Assembly (NCBI RefSeq): GCF_040412425.1
Contig: NC_089781.1
Coordinates: forward strand, 52,949,727-53,013,726
Length of the DNA stretch: 64,000 nt
Source: Macrobrachium rosenbergii
Taxonomy: Eukaryota > Arthropoda > Malacostraca > Decapoda > Palaemonidae
Direction: 5' to 3'
The position numbers and the translations under genes were made by a program. Positions 49,310 to 61,255 of the stretch are shown one piece after another (the stretch's first letter is position 1; each line of letters starts with the position of its first letter). The notes beneath the pieces are model-generated. The model saw only the letters and a program-made list of their open reading frames with translations. It had not been told where the DNA came from and searched no databases.

Positions 49310-51010
49310 TGTTGCCTTGTAATACATATATCCTCCTATAATTTTGACATATTAACTTTTTTTATGTTTTATGTGTAATGATAATGATTGTTGAAGTATC
49401 GTATTTAGTTTGGCATCAGATCTCAAAAGAACTAATGATTAAGTAACTTAATAGCATAATTTAGAATTGATAATACAATTTTAATAGTAACGTAGTTTAC
49501 AATAATATCTTTCTTGATAAAAGAGTAGTATATGAACATGTGAGTGTGTCCAGCAAAGACTTGTTTCATTTCAACTGTCATCAGTTGAGATGAGAGAGAA
49601 CACTTTGTTTCGAGTTAACATGATGACAGGTTTGGATAACAAATGCTGATTCATCCCATACGAGCTCAAGACGAGTGATTTCACGTTGTTACATGCATTG
49701 CTCGAGTCACGTACGCCACTTTGAGAGAAAGAATACATGTCTTGATCAGTTACACCATGTTTTGTAAGATTGCATTCAAAATGTTTTGCTGGGATGACGT
49801 AACTTTCCTTCTAGAAGTTTCTCCATGGTATCTCACACTCAAAATGCTTTAATGACGTCACCTCCCTGCTTGTAGAACTTTTGTATCTCGCACCCAAAAT
49901 GCTTTAATGACATCATGTAATTGTTTCATGTGTTACTGGAATTCTAAAATTTGTTTCATTCTGATTTCCGAGACCAGATAGTTTTGTTCCCTCTCTCTCT
50001 CTCTCTTGTTCTTAAAAAGAGATTACTTTTAACGCAGTGTTTTGTGGTCACGTATTAGTATTAACTTTTGAGATCTGAATTTAGTAAAGTTATTTAATTT
50101 GTAACAGCGCCTGGTAAAAAAAGTGTTTTGTGGTAACGCAGCTGCAGCAAGTGATTTACAGAGGTTTTCACAAGTTTGTGTAAGGTAACGTGAATTTTAC
50201 TTATTAATACCATGGTATGATAAGTTAGGAAATTTTGACCGAGTGAAATTATTATTGATAAATCTTATTTATATTTTTGTGTGTATTTCTTTTTGCAATT
50301 TCTTCATATTTTCACATTTTTGTGTTTGTAATGTAACATTTATTTACGTAGCATTTTAAATATTTCTTGGTAATTTAACATTGCATACTTGATTTAATAT
50401 TTCATTTATTAAGATTTTCTTTTCAAATCTTGAGTAATTCTTGATAGTTTAAATTTTGCTTAATTAATTTAAATTCCTGATAAAGTTTTTGTGAATTAGT
50501 TTTGTTTCATAATTTAGTTCAAGAATTAATTAAGTTTTGTGTTATTTTCAAGTAATAATAAATTTTTCAGATTGTGAATTCTAATTAATTGTGAATTCTA
50601 ATTGTAAACTTTGAATTTAAAAATAAATTTTTGTATTTAACATTTTTAGAAAAACAGTGTTTCATTTATTGATCACCAGTGAATAGGATTGATTGTGTGT
50701 GCATAAGGCAAAGTGATAAACATGTTTTGTTCTTTTAGTTTTGCTAAAGTGAATTAAGACCAGGGAAACAGTTAGAGTTGTTTGATGGAGTGATGCCCTT
50801 TTACTCTAGAATATTTCTAGTTTAATTTTTGATACCTCACACATATTCTGATAAACTTAGTTTGATTTTCCAAGTAATAAATAAGTTTTTTCTTAAGGGA
50901 TCACTGTTACCTTTAGAGTACTCAGTCGTAATAATTAATGTTATGAGAGTTCAGGTATCTGGCTGAAGTGAGGTATATTTTTTTTGAATTTTGAGATTAT
51001 TAGTTGTGTA
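49310..51010. other. AT-rich sequence with a short tandem regulatory-looking block
   Basis: There is no gene. Most of 49930-51010 is very AT-rich. TTTGTAACAGCGCCTGG near 50100 could be an LTR end plus primer site, but nothing around it confirms that. Confidence 0.4.
49775..49920 (+). promoter_or_regulatory. Three tandem CRE/ATF-like sites
   Basis: A 55-58 bp unit with CAAAATGYTTT is repeated about three times. Each copy ends in a CRE-like octamer: TGACGTAA (49795-49802), TGACGTCA (49853-49860, the perfect palindrome) and TGACATCA (49908-49915). An HSE-like AGAAGTTTCT lies between the first two. Phased repetition of activator sites suggests an enhancer or an LTR U3, but no promoter or gene is tied to it. 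Confidence 0.4.
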
Positions 51011-51016
51011 TATATA

Positions 51017-51235
<219 letters not shown>

Positions 51236-51239
51236 TATG

Positions 51240-52040
51240 AAAAGCTCATAGGTCACATATATTTTATGAATTGCAACACACAGTAGATTTTTTATCAGTA
51301 ACATGGCTGAATGCATTGTGAAGAGCCTTGAGAGAATGCTTGGCTGGTGTCTGGCGCACATCCTGACTAGAAAAACTGTGTGTCAAATGCATCAGATATT
51401 CTTGAGAAATGAGAACATCCTTGCCTTTCGACAAGAATTTATGAGTTTGTCCGCCGGAAATGTCCGGGTTCCGGAGAATTCGTTCATATGTGTGTTTTTT
51501 GGGGGGCAGAGCCCCAGGGTGTGAAGGTATTAGTTATCAAACAAATTGTCATTCGAAGATCAACACCGAAGGCTCTGGTGGTTCGAGACCTGTCGATTAA
51601 GACTGTGAACATTGCTGTTTGGAGGAAGGAAACAATTTAGATTTCCCAAACTGTAGATTGTTCTTTTGATTTAACATATATCTGACTTGTATCTTGCACT
51701 TATTACATTGTGTGTACTTTATAAGTAACATGGGAGGAATTCCCATATCTTTATTTTTATACATTTGTTTAATAAGGGTTTTATTTGACCTCTTCAGATG
51801 TTTCGCTGAATAACAGGCATAAGTTGTACTCATTGGGGAATATACTGGACTTTGCCTTATTCTGACCTATTGTGAGGAAATTATTTGGAGAATAATTAGT
51901 TGAACATGGTGGACCTTAATATATTTGATCATTTGGTGAACATTAGTATTCCAGTTTATTTCATATCTTGTTTCTTGCAATGCAGTTATGTTAGATTATT
52001 GTCAAATAAATTATTTTGGGTAATGCTTGTTTCGCTGTAG
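51240..52040. other. Unassigned sequence
   Basis: A 73-codon plus frame (51303-51524) has no recognisable motif. No repeats or RNA genes are seen. Confidence 0.4.
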
Positions 52041-52042
52041 AC

Positions 52043-52409
<367 letters not shown>

Positions 52410-52412
<3 letters not shown>

Positions 52413-55400
52413 GTTATCACTGCCGGATCGCTAACTCTTAAGAACCTTATGGGGAAAATACCAGAGAGTAAGGGGTACAGGGAGGCCCACAAACCTAGGA
52501 GTGAGAGGAGAGTTTCAGCAATTATCACGCACCCATATTCAAGGGATGGGCTTTATATGTCCCAAAGGAACACATCTGGGGTAGGTAGCTGTTTCCCCTG
52601 CCATAATCTCCATATTCAGTTAATCTCCCACCGAGTTTTCCATCTTCTACTGGCCCAAGACCTCTTTCCTTAATTCCCAGGTATGTGCCAACATTGTCGC
52701 CTGAAGCAATGTCTCAAGCAACAAACGAGGCCATACAAGGCGAGGGGTAGCCTCCATCTTCGGTCGATATTCAACCTCTGCCTGATTGAGCCCAAGCCAT
52801 GGGGCTGTGGAACTCACTTTTCTCACACTGTATTGATTGTGCCCTTCCTGGACATCGCCAATAAACTTGGATCACCTCGACATAATGATGTGTCTTTTTC
52901 TTTGACTCGTTTTTATCATCTCTCTCTTGCATTTCTTCGCTCAAGTAATTTCTTATCTCTTTGACTTAAACAGTGACCTTAATGCATCCAGTTTGTAAAT
53001 TCCCCAACAGTGCATAAAGTAATCCTCACGCCTTGCTAAAAAAGAGTAGAGTAAAGGAAGCCCCCCAATTCTTACATTAACTCATTTACAGAGAGATTGT
53101 AATTAGGTAATAGTCTTATCTGGAATTGTCTCATTTCCAGAAGTGTTATCAATGCAGTTACCCACATAGCCGTGCTTGTATTCCCAGTTACCAGAAGTAT
53201 CCACCTATACCGAGGCTGATAGAAATTCATAGCTGATTGGCTCAGGGACCACCTGCAAGTAGCCAGTTTTCATAAATGTGATGCGTTATTCATTCACTCT
53301 GTACTTGCTGTTGTTTCATTTCCCATTTGATTAATTTAGTGAGTGTCCAATTTTTCCTTGCTAATTTCTTCCATGTTGTGGTTGTAAACAATAAATTAAT
53401 GTTGAGAACCCCACTTTCACTTGGCAACCTTCAAATTATTAGTAATTTTTGCATCTTATCAGTTTGTGGGCTTAAGAGGATTTTTTTTTGTAGGGCTAAA
53501 ATTATTAACTTAAGTACAATACTCAGTCACCCCCTTGTAAACCATAACAGTGGTGACCTTGCCAGTACATTGCTAATTAACAGGATCAGATTTAATGTAA
53601 ATAAATTACCCACCCCCCCAATTTTAGTAACTGATTCAAACCTGCAACATTTTAATTTCAAGGGCAATTTGGAACCAGAAATGGAAGGTAACATGGTCTT
53701 AGAACCAAAGTGTTTTAAGTTGTTTATCACACTTCTGATAGGTCAGAAATTAGCAATTTAATGCATACTATATTTTGACTTTTGTGATTAGAAAGTGAAT
53801 TCAAAGTAAAGTGAGAGCAAAAGTAAGTAGCAGCAGACCAGTTTTAAATTTAGAGACACACGAATAATGAGCCACGAACTTTCATTGTTGGTAGGCAGCG
53901 ACCACCGCAGCCAGGAGTCGTGAGTTATCAAGTTAGGGTTTCTTGCCATTTGCATGTAAATTAGCTAGCCATGAGGTAGTAATGAACCCATAGCTACAGT
54001 AGGTGAGCTCAGTGCATGCTTTTCGAGCGATGAAGTGCGCAATCTCCTCTGCAAATAGGGCGGTGGAATTTATTCAATCACGAGGCACAGAAATACCACA
54101 AATGGCAACTCGCTCTCCTGTCTGCTTAGCCAGCTCCTGTCTGCTAAGCACAATGCTCAGAACGGGCGACAGTTGATCTCATTCACAAGAAAGTCTCGCT
54201 CACTCTCACAGTTCTTAGTCTTAACACAGTAGCTGTGTTATTTGTGTATCATTCACCTAATATCTGTTTAAATTCAGCTCGCACAAGGTAGATCATTACA
54301 AGTAAATTTGTCTTGTAAAAAAGAAAGCTTTTCCTTAATCTTAGTGTATGTGTGCCTGTTGGTACGTGCAAAGAGTACCATTAGAGTTCGTTCACAACTC
54401 ACACACACGTGACGAGTCACCATCATAACAAAAGGTGGCCACTTGAAGCAGCAATCAGCTGTCAGACACACAGACGTCTGCGACCTTGAATTGTCATAAC
54501 AAAGCAGTCATACTGGAGTCATTGACCTGTCAAATGCATCACTGCATTGTCATTACACACACATATGTACTTTTTATTTTTTTGCACAAGTTTTGATATC
54601 ACTGTTAGGGAAATAATTTTATAATTCTTTTCAATTTAGTGACAAGGAAAACACCATTATTATTGTTGCTTAGAGCATAGTCGTTCCTCATTTGAAAAAA
54701 AAGGGGAGTAAACATATACATTTACGTAACTGTTCTTTTGGAAGGCAATTGATCACTGCCATATCATTCACTGTAATGCAAGAGGGGATTTTAGCACCTT
54801 CATTAGCTCTGCTATTAGCTTTTATTACTCATTCTTAAGTTGCATTTTGTTTATTCCAGTCGAGAGAGAATTTTCAATATCTTTAACCAATGTGGCATTC
54901 TTTCACCCAAACTAAGGGAAGCATGATTGTTTAATATTTGGTCATACACTACTTGATACAATTACAACCATTCCTTAACAATAATCGAGCGTTGCATATC
55001 AGCAAACCTCACATTTCACATGTCAATATTAATCTCTGTAGTCACGTTTTTTGAAAGCCACTGTCCAGTGGTTCTTGATTTTCTGCTAAATCTTGGACCA
55101 GCAAGTTAATTAATGGTTAGACTAAAGCAAACTCATCTAATGTAACCACTTTTCCTGGAATTCTCCAGCATTATATATCCTCATTGGGAAATTTACACCC
55201 ATTCATAGCCTGTACTTACTTATCATTGCACTGATTGCGCTAATTGCATTTTCTTTTCCTTTTGTGTGTTCCACACGGCTCATTCTCTCACCTTTAAAAG
55301 GCTGGGCGCTTACTCAAGAATTTCTTTCAAGAAAGGAAAAGTCATTTCAAGTCCTGGGGCCTTCTCAAGGCTTTTGTATGAACCACAAGTGCACAGCACA

Positions 55401-55529
55401 TCGAGTGCAGCAACTGAGCTCATGTTATGTACATCGCTTACCACAGGGCCTGCGGACAGAGATACTGCAGAACACCCACCTTTAGTTCTCCGGAACTCGC
55501 AGCCCACCGGTGCCAACAAACCGGGTCTA
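52410..55529. other. Unassigned sequence left of the Mutator-like element
   Basis: No gene could be recognised in this 3.1-kb stretch. A poly-A signal (AATAAA, 52860) follows sequence of LTR-like composition. The 144-codon frame at 53327-53761 and the 118-codon frame at 55266-55622 have no family motifs; the latter runs into transposon ends. Confidence 0.4.
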
Positions 55530-55619
55530 GGACAACTGGCCGCGGCCGACTGGCCGTGGCAGACTGGCCGCAGCCTAACTGGCCGCGGCCCAACTGGCCG
55601 TAGGGGAGGACTGGCCGTA

Positions 55620-58600
55620 TAGTGCAGCAGATAATTGCATATTTCATAAGAATCGTTCAGATAGTGAAACAAGCATGAAATTTTGCACAAGTGCTCTTTA
55701 AAGTTCCTCTATCAGAAAAGGGCGCTGGCCACGCAAAAAATTTAATATGGCGGCCAAATTCCAAGATGGCGGCCAGTATCGACAGATTTTGGCTAATTTT
55801 TCACTAGAATGGCATGTATTTGCTTCTAGCAATATGGTAAAGCTCTTCCATACTATTTCTTGTGAATATTATGTTTCTGTAGCTTCCCAGTACAGTTTAC
55901 CTTTAAATATGGGGGCTATATGGCTGCCAAGAAAAGGTAGAAACAATAATTATAATGAGAAATAATGCCCGTTCAACAATTATCGTTTTAAGCATGGATC
56001 TTGGTTTCTGTGGTTTTAGATCCTAATGAGGCCATCTCTTTCGAATAACTCATCAATTTTGAAGGAAAATTAATAAATGTAAAAGAGTGTATGTCTGCAC
56101 ACAACCAGGGCACACTGGTGACATCACTGCTGTGTAACTCAGCATGGGGTTCAGTGCCAGCTAATCCAGCTTTACTAATCCTGTAGTCTTAGACTAGTAG
56201 TTGTAGTATAGTTTAGTTTAGTGTCCCAAATGCTTTCTAACAGCCCCAGACCAGCTATAGTTAGATAGCCGCACCTGAATAGACAGGATGTGCCAGCGCG
56301 GGAGAGCCGAGCCAAGGGTATGGGGCTGTACATGATGGTTCATGTACTTACCCGGATGGTGTACAGATCACACGGGACTTAAATGGCACTGGATGAATGA
56401 TCGGGCTAGGTGTAGGGAGACCGAACCTAGTTGAATCCCATACAGGAATGTGTGCTTTGTTTAAGGTGGTAAAAGGATAACCCTCGGCCTTAATCAAAAG
56501 TGAAATCATGGCAGAATGTGATGCCAATCCAATATTGAGCAGTAGAAAAACAAACTGGAGTTTGTGTTGTCTTTGTCAGAAGGACAAAAGAGGTGAGCAC
56601 TTGACATCACCTCCAAGTCATCATGTCCTAGACCATGATGGGTACACAATGCTGGCAAGGAACATTCCCATGTTCAGTGAAATTAATGAAATGCCACTGA
56701 TAATGGATCCAGCAAGGCTGGATGAAAGTGATGGCATAGAGGCCACTCTCAGGAAAAATGCAGCAAAATACCATGTGAACTGTCGCTTGTTGTTTAACAA
56801 CACTAAACTGGACCGTGCAAGAAAGCGACAATCCAATGACCAGACCAGCAACACTGAGACTAGTCGTGCAAAACTGCGCCGAACCAGTCATGACAATGAA
56901 GTTTGCATTTTCTGTGAGAAAGTGGCACCTGCATCTGATCTCAGACAGGCTAGTACTAAGGGCCTTGACTTGAAATTGCGTGAATGTGCAGAGATACTTA
57001 GTGATGGCAAGCTCCTTGCTAAGTTGACTGGTGGGGATGTCATTGCACAGGAGTTTAAGTATCACCATGCCTGTCTTTGTGCCCTCTACAACAGAAAAAG
57101 GTCCTACCTGAGGAGCCTTGAGAAAGACCAAGGTAGCACTGAGTCAGAATCAGATGTGTATCCACTAGTTCTGTCAGAACTGATGACATACATTGTTGAA
57201 AACAACCTTTGTTCAGATGATCCAGTCACATTTCGGCTGGCAGATATTTGCCACCTCTACCAACAACGTCTGGAACAATTAGGTGTAGAGTCACCAAGTG
57301 TAAATTCCACGAGACTCAAAGACAAACTTCTGGCAGAAATTCCAGAACTTGAGGCTCATAAATCTGGCAGAGATGTATTACTTGCATTTCAAAAGGATGT
57401 GGGAAAAGCACTTGCTCAATCATCTGATCTTTCAGAGACAGTTATCATTGCTAAAGCAGCAAATATTCTCAGAAAGTCTATACTTGATCATCAGTCACGG
57501 TTTGATGGCACATTTTCTGAGGCTTGTGTACGAAATTCTGTGCCTCCTCTCCTGCTCCAGTTTGTAGGGATGGTTGAGCATGGGGCTGACATCAAGTCAC
57601 AGTTATGATTTGGAGCATCAAAGTCAGACCAGGCCATTGCACAGCTCATGCAGTTCAACTGCTACTCCCGATACAAAGAGGGAGCAACAACTCATAGACA
57701 CTCCAAAGACAGAGAAACACCATTCCCAGTCTACATGGGACTCTCAGTCTATGCCAAAACCAGGATGTTGTCATTGCCACGAAAGGGTCTGCTGTCCTCA
57801 GCACTCATGAGGCTAGTCTTCAGGGACTGGAAAAGTGCTCTCATGAGGAAGCTGACACCCGCATCTTTCTCCATGCCAAATATGCCACAGAACATGGAGC
57901 CAAGACCATCACGGTTAAAGCAAATGACACAGATGTTCTTGTCGTTGCAGTCAGTGCTTTCTCCACTCTCCACAATCTAGGGCTAGAGAAGCTATGGGTG
58001 GCATTTGGCCAAGGCCAGAGCCTGCGCTGGATTGCTGTGCATGACCTGTGCAACTCTCTGGGCCAGGAGAAGGTGAATGGCATGCTCTTCTTCCATGCGT
58101 TCACAGGCTGTGATACAGTGTCAGCCTTCCGGAGCAAGGGCAAGAAGACCGCCTGGCAGACATGGAACATCTTTCCAGAGGCCTCCACTGTGTTCTCCAA
58201 ACTGAGTCACTACCCTCTCAGAGTGGAAGAGAGTGACCTGAAGGTCCTGGAGAGGTTTGTCATACTTATGTATGAAAGATCCAGCACTGCTGGCACTGTG
58301 GATGAGGCTAGACTTGATATGTTTGCCAGAAAACAAAGGGCATATGAGGCCATTCCACCAACCAGGGGAGCTCTCCTCCAACACACCAAGCGTGCTGCGT
58401 ACCAGGCTGGTTGTGTGTGGGGCAGGCCACCAGTGTCAGCCACAGCCAGAGAACCCTGCTGAGTGGGGATGGCAAAAGTCTGGTGAAGCATGGCAAGTCC
58501 TCTGGACAACCAACTCGCCCTTAGCCAAGAGTTGCCAACAGCTTACCAAATGTGGATGCAAAGCAGGCTGTCGGGAAAGGTGCAAGTGCTACAAGCTGGG

Positions 58601-59279
58601 TCTTCCCTGCACAGCTCTGTGCACTTGCAAATGTGAAGTCTAGATAAATATTGCCCTCTCTTCAGTAGATAATCTAGCTTGAGCATCCAACGTGTCATGC
58701 TATGCCTACCTTCTTATCCTCGAATTTTTCAAAGGTGTAGGTTGAGAGACCTATACATAGATTGGTTGCGTTTAGTCCGTATTTCTCTTCTTTTCTTTTT
58801 ATGGTTACAGTCTTAGACACAATGTTGTATGTGACCATACCATTACTATTTCAGTTGAAAATAGCATATTAGTTAAACTGTCTGATCACATGAATATACC
58901 ATTAAATAAAAACAGTTGGTCTCTATGTCTGCTAGCGCTGTGGATAGAAAAAAAAAACTTTTATGGCAACCATTTTGTACGCCATCTTGGTTACAATTCA
59001 TTTAGTAAGGGTTTTCAATAAAATGTGTGGTATGGAACATTTTTATAACCTAAAAGTCGAGGTTTAAAAAAAAAAAAAAACTGGCATATTCCATCCAATA
59101 GATGCTCCCAAACCAGTGAATCTCAACATAGATGGCGGCCATTTTGAAAAATAGCCGCCATCTTGGATTTTCAGGTGGCCAGCGCCCTTTTCTAAGAGAG
59201 CGTAGTCTTAGGAATGTTTGTGCCAAATTTCATGCTTGTTTCACTATCTGAACGATTTTTACAGCAATCTGCTGCACTA
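55620..59279 (+). mobile_element. Academ-like DNA transposon, copy A (3.7 kb, internally deleted)
   Basis: Terminal inverted repeats of about 150 bp start TAGTGCAGCAGAT (55620) and end at CTGCTGCACTA (59279). They share ATCGTTCAGATAGTGAAACA, AAGCATGAAAT and AAAGGGCGCTGGCCAC. GTA flanks both sides (55617-55619 and 59280-59282), a 3-bp duplication as in copy B. The copy sits in the subterminal repeats of the MULE. It carries the same leader and gene as copy B but lacks about 2.4 kb of the middle. Confidence 0.78.
56508..58643 (+). pseudogene. Academ-like transposase gene, copy A (deleted and frameshifted)
   Basis: A clean 366-codon frame (56508-57608) encodes an N-terminal Cys-containing region (NWSLCCLCQKDKRGEH; HDNEVCIFCEKVAPASDLRQ) and FKYHHACLCALYNRKRSYLR. 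It continues with HLYQQRLEQLGVESPSVN, IPELEAHKSGRDVLLAFQKD and GTFSEACVRNSVPPLLLQF, and stops at TGA (57606). The same frame continues to VYMGLSVYAKTR (about 57765), where an internal deletion joins it to IATKGSAVLS. The second half of the XPG-like domain follows: KCSHEEADTRIFLH, KANDTDVLVVAV, FTGCDTVSAFRSKGKKTAW (58100-58155). A frameshift near 58420 leads to the CxC cluster CKCYKLGLPCTALCTCKC ending at 58643. The DGAALIN half of the nuclease is absent, so the copy cannot encode an active enzyme. The ATG follows the shared leader directly. Confidence 0.75.
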
Positions 59280-59530
59280 GTAGGGGAGGACTGGCCGCTG
59301 CCGACTGGCCACCAAGGTTGCCGAGAAATCCGCATTTATTGGATATTAAAAAGTAACTTGTATGTGTGTGTGTATGTGTGTGTGTGTGCGTGTATGTGTG
59401 TGCTGAATTATTGAATATAAAACTAAAAGTAAAAGAAAATTAAAGAAAATAAAAAAGTTAAATTTTATTAAGGTGAATTATTGGAATCAAAAAAACCGCA
59501 GAAAATAGCAGTTACATAACTATATATATC

Positions 59531-60925
59531 TTAAGAGAAGTTATGCGCAATTCCTCTAAGATACTCTAAAATAATTCTGTTCTCAAACTGTAGTACCACT
59601 GATTTTATACGAGCATCTGCTTCTCGGAATATCTTCAATTCTATGGGCGGCGTTTGACCAGCAATTAACTGTTCGTAGTACAGATCTCGCCCTCGTAGCT
59701 CCTTTTTCAAACTATCGATAAACTTCCAGATTGTTGGATGTTGCATCCCTAGTTCATTTTGCAGCCTACGATGAGCAGCTTCGGCATGGTTGTTTGTTCT
59801 ATCCTCTGCATCATTTATGCATCGTTCGTAAACATTCCAAATGTATAACGGAAAAAGGGGAGAACGTCTGCCAGTGACCCTTCTGTTCATTCTTCCTACA
59901 TAATAATTGCCTTCCAGCCAATCTAGAAGTTCTAGAAGTTCCTGTGGAAGGTCATCTGCTAATTCCATTACAGCTGCTGTAATATGATCGGGTGATACAA
60001 ATGCTAAGGCAATTATAATTTTAGCTCGCAGAGCGAAATTGGCATCACTATTGTATTGTTGAGATAACCCCATAGCTGTTAATTTTTTGTATACATTCTG
60101 CGCAAAGTGAAAAAGCAGCCCTAATATTAGCAGATGGGAAATAATATTGCAGACTTTTGAAATTCCTATTTCATAATCACAGTATATTATTTCTGGCTGT
60201 AGTCTTGGTTGAATTTCTAGAAGCATAGAAAACAATTTATCATAAGTTGTACGTAGTTTATTTGGCAGTAACGCATAGATAAACGGATGCATACCACCGT
60301 GCATCTCAGCAAGAATGACATAGCCTACACTTGACAAAAAAGCGGTGGTGTAATTTTGAACGTCCCATCCACAAAAATTTTTTTTTGCTTCTTTAAGTAA
60401 ATGTGTATTGCTTTCCTTTCCAAATATAATGATTCTGCAGGATTCATCTTGGTTGTCTGCTAGAAGGAATTTCTCTGATCCATAATTTTGAATATTAACA
60501 GGAATAACCAATTCTTCTAAAGATGTAGGATTAGCATGGTATGCAGAAAAATCCTTACGTTCTCTTCTCACCATTTTTCGCAAAGCACCATGATTTGGCA
60601 TGACTCCTTGGCACGCTTCATTAACATTTTCTAAACATTCATTAATCACAACAGATGTTTGTTCCATTGTTTCTGAAGCCTGCAATTTTATTTTCGATAC
60701 TGTTTTCCTTTTTCCACTTCGGGCGGGGTCAGCATTATGCGAATGCTCATTGATATATTTTACAACTTCACCATTCTTTACATGTATTCTCGCCTTGCAT
60801 TGTCTTCTCCTTTCACATCTCCAAAACTCTGTGATATTATCAGCTCCATGTCGATCGAAAACGTATATATAGCCATCTCGCACAAACTCTTCTTTTCCTC
60901 GCTGTGAGAGTATACCTGATGCCAT
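59531..60925 (-). CDS. MULE transposase with FLYWCH zinc finger
   Basis: This uninterrupted 464-codon frame is the longest in the window. Residues about 1-65 are a FLYWCH finger (GYIYVFDRHGADNITEFWRC, then RRQCKARIHV and HSHN). The MULE domain follows: PFIYALLPNKLRTTYDKLFS (about 210-230), IIYCDYEIGISKV (second catalytic Asp, about 245), GLLFHFAQNVYKKL, ALAFVSPDHI, WNVYERC and EDRTNNHAEAAHRRL (catalytic Glu, about 400). The first catalytic block, usually DGTF, seems to read VQNYT after WD, and the Cys of the CxxH-type motif is Leu, so this copy may be inactive despite being open. Such enzymes cut and paste Mutator-like elements. The start is the first Met of the frame; introns are not needed. 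Upstream (minus strand) lie 61-bp repeats and the right TIR. Confidence 0.85.
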   Translation of the reverse strand: MASGILSQRGKEEFVRDGYIYVFDRHGADNITEFWRCERRRQCKARIHVKNGEVVKYINEHSHNADPARSGKRKTVSKIKLQASETMEQTSVVINECLENVNEACQGVMPNHGALRKMVRRERKDFSAYHANPTSLEELVIPVNIQNYGSEKFLLADNQDESCRIIIFGKESNTHLLKEAKKNFCGWDVQNYTTAFLSSVGYVILAEMHGGMHPFIYALLPNKLRTTYDKLFSMLLEIQPRLQPEIIYCDYEIGISKVCNIISHLLILGLLFHFAQNVYKKLTAMGLSQQYNSDANFALRAKIIIALAFVSPDHITAAVMELADDLPQELLELLDWLEGNYYVGRMNRRVTGRRSPLFPLYIWNVYERCINDAEDRTNNHAEAAHRRLQNELGMQHPTIWKFIDSLKKELRGRDLYYEQLIAGQTPPIELKIFREADARIKSVVLQFENRIILEYLRGIAHNFS

Positions 60926-61004
60926 TGTAGAAGGTTGGATGTAACTGAATATTTTAAACTCTAAATTTAAAATCGAAGATTTCCTAAATAGGTAATCCTA
61001 GCAT

Positions 61005-61255
61005 TTTTTCCTTGTTACTCGGTAATTGGCATATTTTCTGAGAGAGGGGGCACTGTAAAATAGCATTGTTTCCTGAGAGAGGGCATTGTAAAATAGCATT
61101 GTTTCCTTGTTACTCGTTAATTGACATATTTTCTGAGAGAGAGGCATTGTAAAATAGGATTGTTTCCTTGTTACTCGTTAATTGACATATTTTCTGAGAG
61201 AGAGGCATTGTAAAATAGCATTGTTTCCTTGTTACTCGTTAATTGACAGAGACAG
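61005..61255. repeat. 61-bp tandem repeats upstream of the MULE transposase
   Basis: CCTTGTTACTCG recurs at 61010, 61105, 61166 and 61227, with GAGAGGCATTGTAAAATAG in each unit; the first interval contains an extra partial unit. The array lies between the transposase start and the right TIR, where a promoter would be. Confidence 0.8.

Noticed and set aside
53327..53761. 144-codon plus frame
   Set aside because: AT-rich composition, no motif and no homologous pattern I can name; left as unassigned sequence.
55264..55529. Left flank of the MULE as the missing half of the gypsy integrase
   Set aside because: A PTGANKPGL stretch faintly resembles the HPQTNGLVE block, but spacing to other integrase blocks is wrong and no target duplication supports it.
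55266..55690. 118- and 126-codon frames over the left MULE end
   Set aside because: Their Pro/Arg/Gly-rich parts are translations of the ACTGGCCG repeats, and the rest has no motif.
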